Shown piece by piece: positions 42,060 to 49,732 of a stretch of 64,000 nucleotides of DNA. The stretch comes from RGIG3009 sp045578425 (lineage in GTDB: Bacteria > Bacillota > Clostridia > Oscillospirales > Acutalibacteraceae): positions 1 through 64,000 of the forward strand of contig JAZNKF010000038.1 of the NCBI GenBank assembly GCA_045578425.1, read 5' to 3'. The notes below the pieces were generated by a model. It had not been told where the DNA came from and ran no database searches. It saw only the letters and a program-made list of their open reading frames with translations. The translations under genes and the position numbers were made by a program. Each line of letters begins with the position of its first letter. The first letter of the stretch is position 1.

Positions 42060-42794
42060 TTACGAATCGGCCGAGACGGAAAGTAAGGTAAGACCGTCGT
42101 CGGTACGCTGTACTTTGTACCACTGAGAATATTTTGCCATTTTTTCGGTGGGTTCGATGGCGTTACCGCGTTCGTCATACTCAATATCGTTGTTGGATAC
42201 GTACGCGACTTTGACGGTGTAGGTATCTTTTTTCTTTTTGATTTTTCCCAGCACCGGTACATATCCCGAAGTATTAAGAGTTAGCGGAATGTAGTAACTT
42301 TTTTTGTCGGTCACGTATTCCATATCCCCCACCGTACGGTGAGTGAGCTTTGCTTCGCCAAACAAGGCGGCATAAGATTTTTCCACCTCCGCCTGCGGCA
42401 CAATCATACGAAACAGCGTTTCTTCCAGCGGATAAGCGCAGTTTTCGTCCTTTTCGCGCAGTTGGCGAATGCGTTCTGCTTCGGTCACACGGTAAGCCGC
42501 CGCGAGCAACAGCGAATCGGAGTCTTTGGCGGTTTCGACACTTTCAAAATCTGAGGGGCAAAACTGCATAACCGGCTCCAAAAAGGTATACAATTCCTCG
42601 CGCAACGGGGTGTCATCGTTCCAACGATTCACCAAGCGCACCGCGCTTGTCAGCACAGAGATACACCCGATAAGTGCCAAAAACAACACCAAAAAGCCAA
42701 GCGGTGCGGCATAACGAACTTTGCCGCGCTTTTTGGCTTTGGGGAGTTGTTCGGTAAGGTTTGTTTGTTCTTGACGAATGATTTCCTCACTCAT
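42060..42794 (-). CDS. Hypothetical single-pass membrane protein
   Basis: Not recognised. The 244 residues comprise a charged cytoplasmic start (about 1-28), one membrane helix (about 30-55: APLGFLVLFLALIGCISVLTSAV) and an extracytoplasmic part of about 185 residues with mixed helices and strands, but no cysteine pairs or repeats. It could be a small adaptor or substrate-binding module. It starts six bases before the truB stop boundary and closes the rimP-truB operon. ATG 42794 has AAGGAG eight bases upstream. Confidence 0.75.
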   Translation of the reverse strand: MSEEIIRQEQTNLTEQLPKAKKRGKVRYAAPLGFLVLFLALIGCISVLTSAVRLVNRWNDDTPLREELYTFLEPVMQFCPSDFESVETAKDSDSLLLAAAYRVTEAERIRQLREKDENCAYPLEETLFRMIVPQAEVEKSYAALFGEAKLTHRTVGDMEYVTDKKSYYIPLTLNTSGYVPVLGKIKKKKDTYTVKVAYVSNNDIEYDERGNAIEPTEKMAKYSQWYKVQRTDDGLTLLSVSADS

Positions 42795-42799
42795 GGTAA

Positions 42800-43690
42800 T
42801 CACTCCTTAAAAATACGTAAGACACGTAAATTTTGTTGTTCCAACCGGCCCAGTCCCACGAACGTGCCGTCGGGTGCGTTGACGCGCACCGTTTCGCCCT
42901 CGGCAAGGGGCATCGGCAACCGTTCGGCGGCAAGTTCCCCACCGTTTTGAAAACGGGTGGCTTGTGCTTTGGTAACAGCAAGCGCCGTATAGGTTGCAAA
43001 AGCGGTTTCGGTGGGCAACACGTGCTCTAAAAGAGCACCTTGTTCTGCCAAGGCACGGCATTGTTCAATGGTTAAACACGACAACAAGGTATATCCTGCC
43101 GCTACGGTACGCCGCAAACTGCTGAGCACCGCGCCGGGGCCGAGAGCTTGTCCCATGTCGTCACACAAAGTGCGAATGTACGTACCTGCCGAGCAATCGC
43201 ACGTGATGGTAAGCAGACCCTTTTTTTGGTCGTAGGCTTCGATTGTCAGCGCGTATATGGTCACAGGACGGGCTTCGCGCTCAATTTCAATGCCTTGGCG
43301 CGCTAAGTCGTACAACCGCACACCATCCTTTTTGAGCGCCGACATCATGGGCGGAACTTGCAAAATATCGCCCGTAAATTGCGGGAGTATCGCTTCTATC
43401 TCCGATAAGGTTGGAAACGGTTTTTCTGTTTTTGATACAGTTCCCCACACGTCGAGCGTATCGCTGGTAAAGCCGAACTGTACCGCGGCACGATAGCTTT
43501 TGCGATGGGTGGGAAGCAACGGAATGGCACGAGTGGCTTTGCCGAACATGAGCGGCAGGACCCCCGTTGCCATGGGGTCAAGCGTTCCCGCGTGACCGAC
43601 CTTTTTTTCGCCCGTCAGGCGGCGCAACAGTGCACAACAATCAAACGACGTCATGCGTTGCGGTTTATCAATACACAAAATACCGTTCAT
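42800..43690 (-). CDS. truB: tRNA pseudouridine-55 synthase TruB
   Basis: TruB makes pseudouridine 55 in the T-loop of tRNAs. The 296 residues begin MNGILCIDKPQRMTSFD. They contain the catalytic motif GHAGTLDPMATGVLPL with the Asp nucleophile, plus CSAGTYIRTL. A C-terminal PUA-like part ends the protein. The start at 43690 forms an ATGA overlap with nrnA; an upstream in-frame start is not supported. rbfA-nrnA-truB is the standard order. Confidence 0.96.
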   Translation of the reverse strand: MNGILCIDKPQRMTSFDCCALLRRLTGEKKVGHAGTLDPMATGVLPLMFGKATRAIPLLPTHRKSYRAAVQFGFTSDTLDVWGTVSKTEKPFPTLSEIEAILPQFTGDILQVPPMMSALKKDGVRLYDLARQGIEIEREARPVTIYALTIEAYDQKKGLLTITCDCSAGTYIRTLCDDMGQALGPGAVLSSLRRTVAAGYTLLSCLTIEQCRALAEQGALLEHVLPTETAFATYTALAVTKAQATRFQNGGELAAERLPMPLAEGETVRVNAPDGTFVGLGRLEQQNLRVLRIFKE

Positions 43691-44655
43691 ACGTTTGCTA
43701 TACGCGGAACGGCTTTGTGAATGGCTTTTCGCACGGTTTCGATAAGCTGTTCCGCTTCTCCCGACAAGGTGCAACCGGCAGCACGGGGATGTCCCCCGCC
43801 ACCGAGCAATCCGCAAATGGCGGAAGCATCGGCATGAGTGCCGGTGCGTACACTGATTTTGTAATCACCGTCGGCTTTTTGGCGCATCATCACGCCCACC
43901 CAAACCCCCTCGATTTGACGGGGCAAGGGAGATAAGCCTTCCATATCGTTTTCGTTCGCACCCGCTTGTGTAATCATTTCTTCGGTGATGCGCATAAAAG
44001 CGGTGCGACCTTCATCGTAAAACACAATAGATTGCAATGCCGCTTGTTCGAGCTGTACCCGTGCGCGGGATTTGATGTCGAACATGGCACGGTTAATGGC
44101 TTCGGCATTGGCTCCCGCTTCCATCAGCTGGGCCGCCATGCGGTGAGCAAGCGGGTTGGTATTGCTATACTTAAAGCAACCCGTGTCGGTGGCAATACCG
44201 GTGTATAGGCAATCGGCCATGACGGTATCCACCGCTACCCCCATTTCCGTTATTACTTGATAAATCAGCATGGCGGTAGCGCCCATGGCGGCGTCGAGCA
44301 ACAAGTGCTTTTCAAAGGCACGGTGCGAGCCGTGGTGGTCGATGCAAAGTTCCACACGGTCGACATAGGATTGCAAGGATTCCCCCAGCAATTTGCTGTC
44401 CGCCACGTCCACCGCGCACACAAACGATTCTTCAAAATCGGGTTGCGACACCGCGGCAGTCATGTAGTCGTATTTTTCAGGAATGGCATCGTGACAAAGC
44501 ACCCGCGCTTTTTTACCCATGGTTTGCAACGCGCGGCACAGCGCAAAAGCGCTACCGAGTGTATCGCCATCGGGAAACTGGTGCGTGAGTATCAAGATAT
44601 TATCGGCGGCTTTCAGCATGGCGGCGGCTTTTTTTACCGTTACCGCCGTACTCAT
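43687..44655 (-). CDS. nrnA: Bifunctional oligoribonuclease/pAp phosphatase NrnA (DHH family)
   Basis: NrnA degrades short RNAs and 3'-phosphoadenosine 5'-phosphate. The 322 residues show DHH-family motifs: FPDGDTLGSAFAL (first Asp pair), VDVADS, the DHH motif CIDHHGSHRAF and the C-terminal DHHA1 glycine motif GGGHPRAAG. It overlaps rbfA by four bases and truB by four bases. Confidence 0.94.
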   Translation of the reverse strand: MSTAVTVKKAAAMLKAADNILILTHQFPDGDTLGSAFALCRALQTMGKKARVLCHDAIPEKYDYMTAAVSQPDFEESFVCAVDVADSKLLGESLQSYVDRVELCIDHHGSHRAFEKHLLLDAAMGATAMLIYQVITEMGVAVDTVMADCLYTGIATDTGCFKYSNTNPLAHRMAAQLMEAGANAEAINRAMFDIKSRARVQLEQAALQSIVFYDEGRTAFMRITEEMITQAGANENDMEGLSPLPRQIEGVWVGVMMRQKADGDYKISVRTGTHADASAICGLLGGGGHPRAAGCTLSGEAEQLIETVRKAIHKAVPRIANV

Positions 44656-45005
44656 TGGTCGTCCTCCGTTTGTAAATCGCGCAGGGTTTGCGCAATTTTG
44701 GAACTGTAAGCAATGGAATCGTCTGCGACAAAGCGCAGTTCGGGAACGTGACGTAATTTGAGCGCCGCACCCAATTCACGCCGCATGTAACCCGCGGCCG
44801 AAGTCAAACCCTTGACCGCGTTTTTTGCCGCTTCGATACCGTCCATCGAACTGATATACACCGTCGCATACGACATATCCCGTGTTACTTCGGCACGAAC
44901 AATGCTGATAAGTCCCGACACACGCGGGTCTTTGACCGTACGCAAAATGGCGGTCAGTTCCCGCATGATGTCTTCACCGGTACGGTCCATTCGATAACCG
45001 GACAT
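44652..45005 (-). CDS. rbfA: Ribosome-binding factor A
   Basis: RbfA is a KH-fold assembly factor for the small ribosomal subunit. The 117 residues include REL/LRTVKDPRVSGLISIVRAEVTRDMSYATVYIS and LRHVPELRFVADDSI, both diagnostic. AAGGGGGC precedes the start at 45005. Its place after infB is the family norm. Confidence 0.95.
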   Translation of the reverse strand: MSGYRMDRTGEDIMRELTAILRTVKDPRVSGLISIVRAEVTRDMSYATVYISSMDGIEAAKNAVKGLTSAAGYMRRELGAALKLRHVPELRFVADDSIAYSSKIAQTLRDLQTEDDQ

Positions 45006-45017
45006 ACAAAAGCCCCC

Positions 45018-47357
45018 TTAATCTCTATACTCCTCAATGATATAGGTCTCGTAAATGTCGCCCTCTTGAATGTCGGTGAATTTTTCCAAACCGATACCGC
45101 ATTCGTAGCCTTGGGCAACTTCTTTTTGGTCATCTTTGAAGCGTTTGAGCGAAATCATCTTATCGTCGCCGATGATAATGCCATCACGCACAATGCGCAA
45201 CAAATCGTTACGATAGACTTTGCCGTCGAGCACGTAGCAACCGGCAACCAAGCCAACGTTGCTGATGCGGTACACTTGGCGTACCTCGGCACGACCGTGC
45301 AACACTTCGCGCGTTTTGGGTGCGAGCATGCCTTTCATGGCGGCTTCGATTTCGTCTAAGCAGTCATAGATGATGCGATACATACGCATATCCACTTCCA
45401 TTTGTTCGGCGGTGAGTTGCGCCATGGGGTCGGGACGTACGTTAAAGCCGACCACGATTGCTTTGGATGCTTGTGCCAAGGTAATATCGCTTTCGCTGAT
45501 AGCGCCCACCGCACCGTGAATAACGCGCACACGCACTTCTTCGTTGCTGAGTTTTTCGAGCGATTGACGCAATGCTTCGACCGAGCCTTGCACATCGGCT
45601 TTGATGATGATGTTGAGCTCTTTCATATCGTTTTCGTGCATTTGGTCAAACAGGTTATCCAGTGTAACCTTTTGATATTGTTTGAACACTTCTTCTTTGG
45701 CGGATTGTTTACGTTGTTCCACCAACTGACGCGCCAAGCGTTCATCGGACACCGCGTTGAAGGTGTCACCCGCGGTCGGCACTTCGGCAAGGCCCATAAT
45801 CTCGACCGGAACAGACGGACCGGCGCTGTTGACCTTGCGGCCGCAATCGTCGGTCATGGCACGCACTCTGCCCACGGCGGTGCCCGCCACGACAATGTCG
45901 CCCGCGTGCAAGGTACCGTTTTGCACCAACAAGGTGGCAATCGGACCGCGGCCTTTATCGAGCCGTGCTTCAATAACCGAGCCTTTGGCGGCGCGGTCGG
46001 GATTGGCTTTGAGTTCTTTGATTTCGGCTACCAGCAACACCGCTTCGAGCAATTTGTCGATGCCCATGCCCGTGAGAGCCGATACCGGTACGCACATGAC
46101 ATCGCCGCCCCATTCTTCGGGAACCAGTTCGTATTCGGTGAGTTGTTGCATGACTTTGTCGGGGTTGGCGGTGGGTTTATCCATTTTGTTGATGGCAACA
46201 ATAATCGAAACCCCTGCCGCTTTGGCATGGTTAATCGCTTCAATCGTTTGCGGCATGATACCGTCGTCGGCTGCTACCACCAAAATGGCAATATCGGTCA
46301 CCTGAGCACCGCGCGCACGCATGGCGGTGAACGCCGCGTGACCGGGGGTATCCAAAAAGGTGATGGACTGGCCTTGAATTTTGGTACGGTATGCACCGAT
46401 ATGTTGCGTAATACCGCCCGCTTCACCGTCGGTGACTTTGGTTTTGCGGATAGCATCGAGCACCGAGGTTTTACCGTGGTCAACGTGACCCATCACCACC
46501 ACAATCGGGTCGCGGGGTTGCAAGTCGCCGTCCACGTCTTCGCTATCGTCGATGATTTGTTCTTCAATAGTGACGACCACTTCGCGTTCCACTTTAACGT
46601 GGAATTCTTCCGCCACCAAGAACGCCGTATCGAAGTCGATTTCTTCGTTGGCGGTAACCATAGAACCGAGCATCATGAGTTTTTTGATAACTTCTGCCAC
46701 GGTGGCTTTCAGGCGCACTGCCAATTCCGAAACGGTGATGGTCTCGCCCACCGTGATGGTCATTTGTTTCTTTTTACGGTCGGCTTCAATCCGTTGCAGA
46801 CGCTCCGCCTCGGTTTCGCGGCGACGTTGCGGTTTTTTGTATTGTTGCGAACGTTGGTTGATTTTTTGTTTTTTGATAGCGCCGCCGTCACCGCGTACAC
46901 GGTTGGAGGTTTGTGCCATCACGTCAAATTTTTCGTCGTATTTGTCGCCGATGTTGGTTTGCACACTGCGGGTATCCACCGTGCGGCGCTCAATTTGAGC
47001 ACGCGGCACGGGAGCAGATTTTTCTTTCTTTTTGGGTTGTTGTTGCGGAATGACAATGCCGCCCTCTTCTTTGGCGGGAGCAGCCGCTTCTTGTTTGGGC
47101 TCCTCTGCCGGTTGTGCTTTGGGCGCGGCTGCTGTTTTTGCTGTGCGGCGAGCTTCCGCTTCGGCAAAATATTCTTCCAAATTATCCATTTGGTGTTGTT
47201 GGGTAAAAACTTCAAACACCAAATCCAGTTCCTCTTCTTGCAAGGCAGTGGCGCTCTTTTTTGGGGTTTCGTCAAAGCGGGCAAGAAGTTCAATCACCGC
47301 TTTGCCGGGTACACCAAAATCTTTGGCGACGTCACTGACACGGTATTTAATCATCAT
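45018..47357 (-). CDS. infB: Translation initiation factor IF-2
   Basis: IF-2 is a GTPase that places initiator tRNA on the ribosome. The 779-residue form is on the short side because the N-terminal low-complexity part is brief. It contains the IF2_N module (KYRVSDVAKDFGVPGKAVIELL) and an Ala/Pro/Lys-rich linker (residues 70-130). A second IF2_N follows, then the G domain with GHVDHGKTSVLDAI, DTPGHAAFTAM and NKMDKP, and the beta-barrel and C2 domains. It follows ylxQ by two bases. Confidence 0.97.
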   Translation of the reverse strand: MMIKYRVSDVAKDFGVPGKAVIELLARFDETPKKSATALQEEELDLVFEVFTQQHQMDNLEEYFAEAEARRTAKTAAAPKAQPAEEPKQEAAAPAKEEGGIVIPQQQPKKKEKSAPVPRAQIERRTVDTRSVQTNIGDKYDEKFDVMAQTSNRVRGDGGAIKKQKINQRSQQYKKPQRRRETEAERLQRIEADRKKKQMTITVGETITVSELAVRLKATVAEVIKKLMMLGSMVTANEEIDFDTAFLVAEEFHVKVEREVVVTIEEQIIDDSEDVDGDLQPRDPIVVVMGHVDHGKTSVLDAIRKTKVTDGEAGGITQHIGAYRTKIQGQSITFLDTPGHAAFTAMRARGAQVTDIAILVVAADDGIMPQTIEAINHAKAAGVSIIVAINKMDKPTANPDKVMQQLTEYELVPEEWGGDVMCVPVSALTGMGIDKLLEAVLLVAEIKELKANPDRAAKGSVIEARLDKGRGPIATLLVQNGTLHAGDIVVAGTAVGRVRAMTDDCGRKVNSAGPSVPVEIMGLAEVPTAGDTFNAVSDERLARQLVEQRKQSAKEEVFKQYQKVTLDNLFDQMHENDMKELNIIIKADVQGSVEALRQSLEKLSNEEVRVRVIHGAVGAISESDITLAQASKAIVVGFNVRPDPMAQLTAEQMEVDMRMYRIIYDCLDEIEAAMKGMLAPKTREVLHGRAEVRQVYRISNVGLVAGCYVLDGKVYRNDLLRIVRDGIIIGDDKMISLKRFKDDQKEVAQGYECGIGLEKFTDIQEGDIYETYIIEEYRD

Positions 47358-47359
47358 AA

Positions 47360-47671
47360 TTAGGATTCCTCCTCTATAAGATATTGGCGCATCGCTTTGG
47401 CAAAGCCTTCGTCGGCGGTTGCCAGTACCGCCACCGGTTTTTGCAAACCGAGTGCCTCGGTAAGTTCTTCTTTTTTAAGCGGCGCCGTATACAGCGGTTG
47501 CTGTTTTACGTGAAAACGCAGTTCCTTCACCGTGCGGGGCGAGGCATCTTGTGCCACCATAAGCAGTACCGACGGTTCTTTGCACAAGGTAACAGCGGCA
47601 TCAAATCCCGTTACCAACCGTCCGGCACGACGGCACATACCCAAAAGCCCCAAAAGCTTATGCTTATTCAT
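47360..47671 (-). CDS. ylxQ: L7Ae/L30e-family RNA-binding protein YlxQ
   Basis: This 103-residue kink-turn-binding fold protein reads LLGLLGMCRRAGRLVTGFDAAV, then LLMVAQDASPRTVKEL. YlxQ-type proteins bind K-turn RNA, but their physiological partner is not firmly known. It overlaps ylxR by eight bases and precedes infB, as in Bacillus. Confidence 0.92.
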   Translation of the reverse strand: MNKHKLLGLLGMCRRAGRLVTGFDAAVTLCKEPSVLLMVAQDASPRTVKELRFHVKQQPLYTAPLKKEELTEALGLQKPVAVLATADEGFAKAMRQYLIEEES

Positions 47672-47936
47672 AAGTTTTCATTTCCTCTTCAAGTTGCGTG
47701 TACACCGCTTCGGGAATACGGCAGGAAAACGCTTTTTCCAATCGTCTGGCTTTGCGGGCATCTGCCAAGCAATCCACACACGGACACACATAGGCGCCGC
47801 GCCCCGCTTTTTTACCGGTAGTGTCCAGTGAAATATCCCCCTCGGGACCTTTTACCACACGAATCAGTTCGCGTTTGGGTTTCATTTCACCGCAGCCGGT
47901 ACATTTGCGAAGCGGTATTTTTTTGGTTGTCGGCAT
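47664..47936 (-). CDS. ylxR: YlxR (DUF448) RNA-binding protein
   Basis: The 90-residue protein has the family signature PLRKCTGCGEMKPKRELIRVV with a CxxC pair, followed by GRGAYVCPC. Bacterial YlxR has been linked to RNase P and to gene regulation. It lies between nusA and ylxQ, the conserved position. Confidence 0.93.
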   Translation of the reverse strand: MPTTKKIPLRKCTGCGEMKPKRELIRVVKGPEGDISLDTTGKKAGRGAYVCPCVDCLADARKARRLEKAFSCRIPEAVYTQLEEEMKTYE

Positions 47937-47975
47937 TGCCCTTCCTCCTAAACGTTAGTATTGCTGTTATTTTTG

Positions 47976-49040
47976 TTATTCTTCGTCTTCGCCGTAAAAA
48001 CCGCTTTCGGGGCGAATATCAATTTTCCAACCGGTCAGTTTTGCCGCCAAGCGAGCGTTTTGACCTTTGTTACCGATGGCCAAGGACAGTTGCGCATCCG
48101 GCACGGTGGCACGACAGGCTTTGTTGCCATCGGGGTCAACTTCCACGCTGACAACTTTGGCGGGAGCCAAAGCCGCGGCAATGAATTCTTCGGGGTTTTC
48201 GCTGTACTCGACGATGTCGATTTTTTCGCCGCCGAGTTCTTCCACAATTTCTGCCACGCGAACGCCCTTGGCACCGATGCAAGCGCCGACAGCATCCACG
48301 TTTTCGTCGTGAGCGAGAACTGCTAACTTGGTACGGGAACCCGCCTCGCGCGAGATGGCTTTGATTTCTACCGTGCCGTCAAAAATTTCGGGTACTTGCA
48401 TTTCGAACAAGCGTTTTACCAAACCGGGGTGCGTGCGCGAAATGAGTACACGGGGGCCTTTTTCGGTGTCTTTGACGTCCACCACGTATACTTTGATACG
48501 CATACCCTCGCGCAACACTTCTTCGCCGACTTGTTCGTTTTTGGGTAACACAGCTTCGGATTTGCCGATTTCCACCGTGGCAGCACCCGTTTTGGGATCC
48601 ACACGGGAAACCAGTGCCGTGACCAATTCTTGATTATGGCGTTGGAATTCCACAAATTTTTGACCGCGTTCCGCTTCGCGGATGCCTTGGCGAATCACGT
48701 GTTTGGCGGTTTGCGCCGCGATACGACCGAATTGTTTGGTTTCTAACTTAATTTCCACCACGTCGCCGACTTTGGCTTTTTTGGAATATTTTACCGCCTG
48801 TTCGGGCAATAATTCTTCGTCCGGGTCGGTAAGTTCTTCCACCACGGTTTTGAGCAAGGCTACCGAAAATTCACCTGTTTGCGAATCCATGATAACACGG
48901 ATGTTTTCTTTTCCGCCGTAATCTTTTTTTACAGCCAAGATGATGGCGGCGCGAATCTTTTCGAGCAAGTATTCGCCGTCAATTCCTTTTTCCTTTTCGA
49001 GCAGCCGCAAGGCGTCAAAAAATTCTGCGTTGTTACTCAT
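47976..49040 (-). CDS. nusA: Transcription termination/antitermination factor NusA
   Basis: NusA binds RNA polymerase and nascent RNA to modulate pausing and termination. The 354 residues have the N-terminal polymerase-binding domain (about 1-130), an S1 domain (about 133-200) and two KH domains (RTKLAVLAHDENVDAVGACIGAKGVRV; LAIGNKGQNARLAAKLTGWKIDI). The C-terminal acidic repeats of E. coli NusA are missing, as in other Firmicutes. It follows rimP after six bases. Confidence 0.97.
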   Translation of the reverse strand: MSNNAEFFDALRLLEKEKGIDGEYLLEKIRAAIILAVKKDYGGKENIRVIMDSQTGEFSVALLKTVVEELTDPDEELLPEQAVKYSKKAKVGDVVEIKLETKQFGRIAAQTAKHVIRQGIREAERGQKFVEFQRHNQELVTALVSRVDPKTGAATVEIGKSEAVLPKNEQVGEEVLREGMRIKVYVVDVKDTEKGPRVLISRTHPGLVKRLFEMQVPEIFDGTVEIKAISREAGSRTKLAVLAHDENVDAVGACIGAKGVRVAEIVEELGGEKIDIVEYSENPEEFIAAALAPAKVVSVEVDPDGNKACRATVPDAQLSLAIGNKGQNARLAAKLTGWKIDIRPESGFYGEDEE

Positions 49041-49046
49041 TTTGTG

Positions 49047-49556
49047 TCATTCCTCCGTTATTATATCTTCATCCCACGTATCGACCACGTGTACCGCGGC
49101 AATTTCTTTGCGGGAAAATATGCGTGTTGTTTCTTCGTCGGTTTGCAAGGTGACTTCGCCGTCGCCCTCACCCAGTAACACACCGACCGTTTCGCGTTCG
49201 CCGTTTTCGTCGGGACGAATGAGTTTGACGTTGACAAGTTCGCCCACATAAGCGGCAAAATGTTCGGGGCGAGTCAGTTCCCGTTCAATCCCCGGTGACA
49301 TAACCTCCAAGCAATACGATTGCGAAATGGGGTCGGCTTTGTCCAAAATGGGATTCATCAAATGTGTCATGTCGACACAATCATTGATAGTGACACCATC
49401 GGGTTTATCAATGATAATGCGCAAGAACCAATCGGTCCCCTCTTTGACAAAACGGACATCCCAAAGGGACAGCCCCAGTTGTTCGGCGGCGGGTTGCGCC
49501 AGTGTGCGGCAAACAGCGGCAATGTTACCGCCACCCGCTTTTTTTGGTTGTGCCAT
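49047..49556 (-). CDS. rimP: Ribosome maturation factor RimP
   Basis: RimP assists 30S assembly. The 169 residues read LAQPAAEQLGLSLWDVRFVKEG, LRIIIDKPDGVTINDCVDM, then LEVMSPGIERELTRPEHFAAYVG, which is diagnostic. It is the first gene of the rimP-nusA-ylxR-ylxQ-infB-rbfA-nrnA-truB operon, with a promoter 106 bases upstream and AAAGGGAG before the start. Confidence 0.96.
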   Translation of the reverse strand: MAQPKKAGGGNIAAVCRTLAQPAAEQLGLSLWDVRFVKEGTDWFLRIIIDKPDGVTINDCVDMTHLMNPILDKADPISQSYCLEVMSPGIERELTRPEHFAAYVGELVNVKLIRPDENGERETVGVLLGEGDGEVTLQTDEETTRIFSRKEIAAVHVVDTWDEDIITEE

Positions 49557-49587
49557 GTGTTTTCATCTCCCTTTAAGCGACAAACAC

Positions 49588-49667
49588 AAAGGAGCGGGTC
49601 GCCCCACTCCTTTACTAGAAATCGTTATCACTGTATGCAGTATACCATACTTATATTAAAAATGCAA
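49588..49667 (-). promoter_or_regulatory. rimP operon promoter and a leader hairpin
   Basis: TTGCAT (49662-49667) and TATACT (49639-49644) are 17 bases apart. The predicted transcript soon reaches a stem of 11 pairs at 49588-49613 (AAAGGAGTGGG / CCCGCTCCTTT) whose first arm contains an AGGAG-like sequence. No T-run follows, so it is not a terminator. It lies 32 bases before the rimP start. Its role is unknown. Confidence 0.65.
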
Positions 49668-49687
49668 GAGTTTTTTTATCACAGGAG

Positions 49688-49715
49688 AAAGAGCGTGGCA
49701 AACGCCACGCTCTTT
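49688..49715 (-). terminator. Terminator-like hairpin after the GH16 gene
   Basis: A 12-bp perfect stem (AAAGAGCGTGGC / GCCACGCTCTTT) with a four-base loop lies 17 bases after the stop. Only TTTCTCC follows directly, so it may be a weak terminator. Confidence 0.65.
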
Positions 49716-49732
49716 CGTGTTTGCGAAAAGGA

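Noticed and set aside
45402..47363. 653-residue plus-strand frame
   Set aside because: It lies opposite infB for its whole length; codon bias of infB keeps the antisense frame free of stops. His/Phe-rich composition is typical of such shadows.
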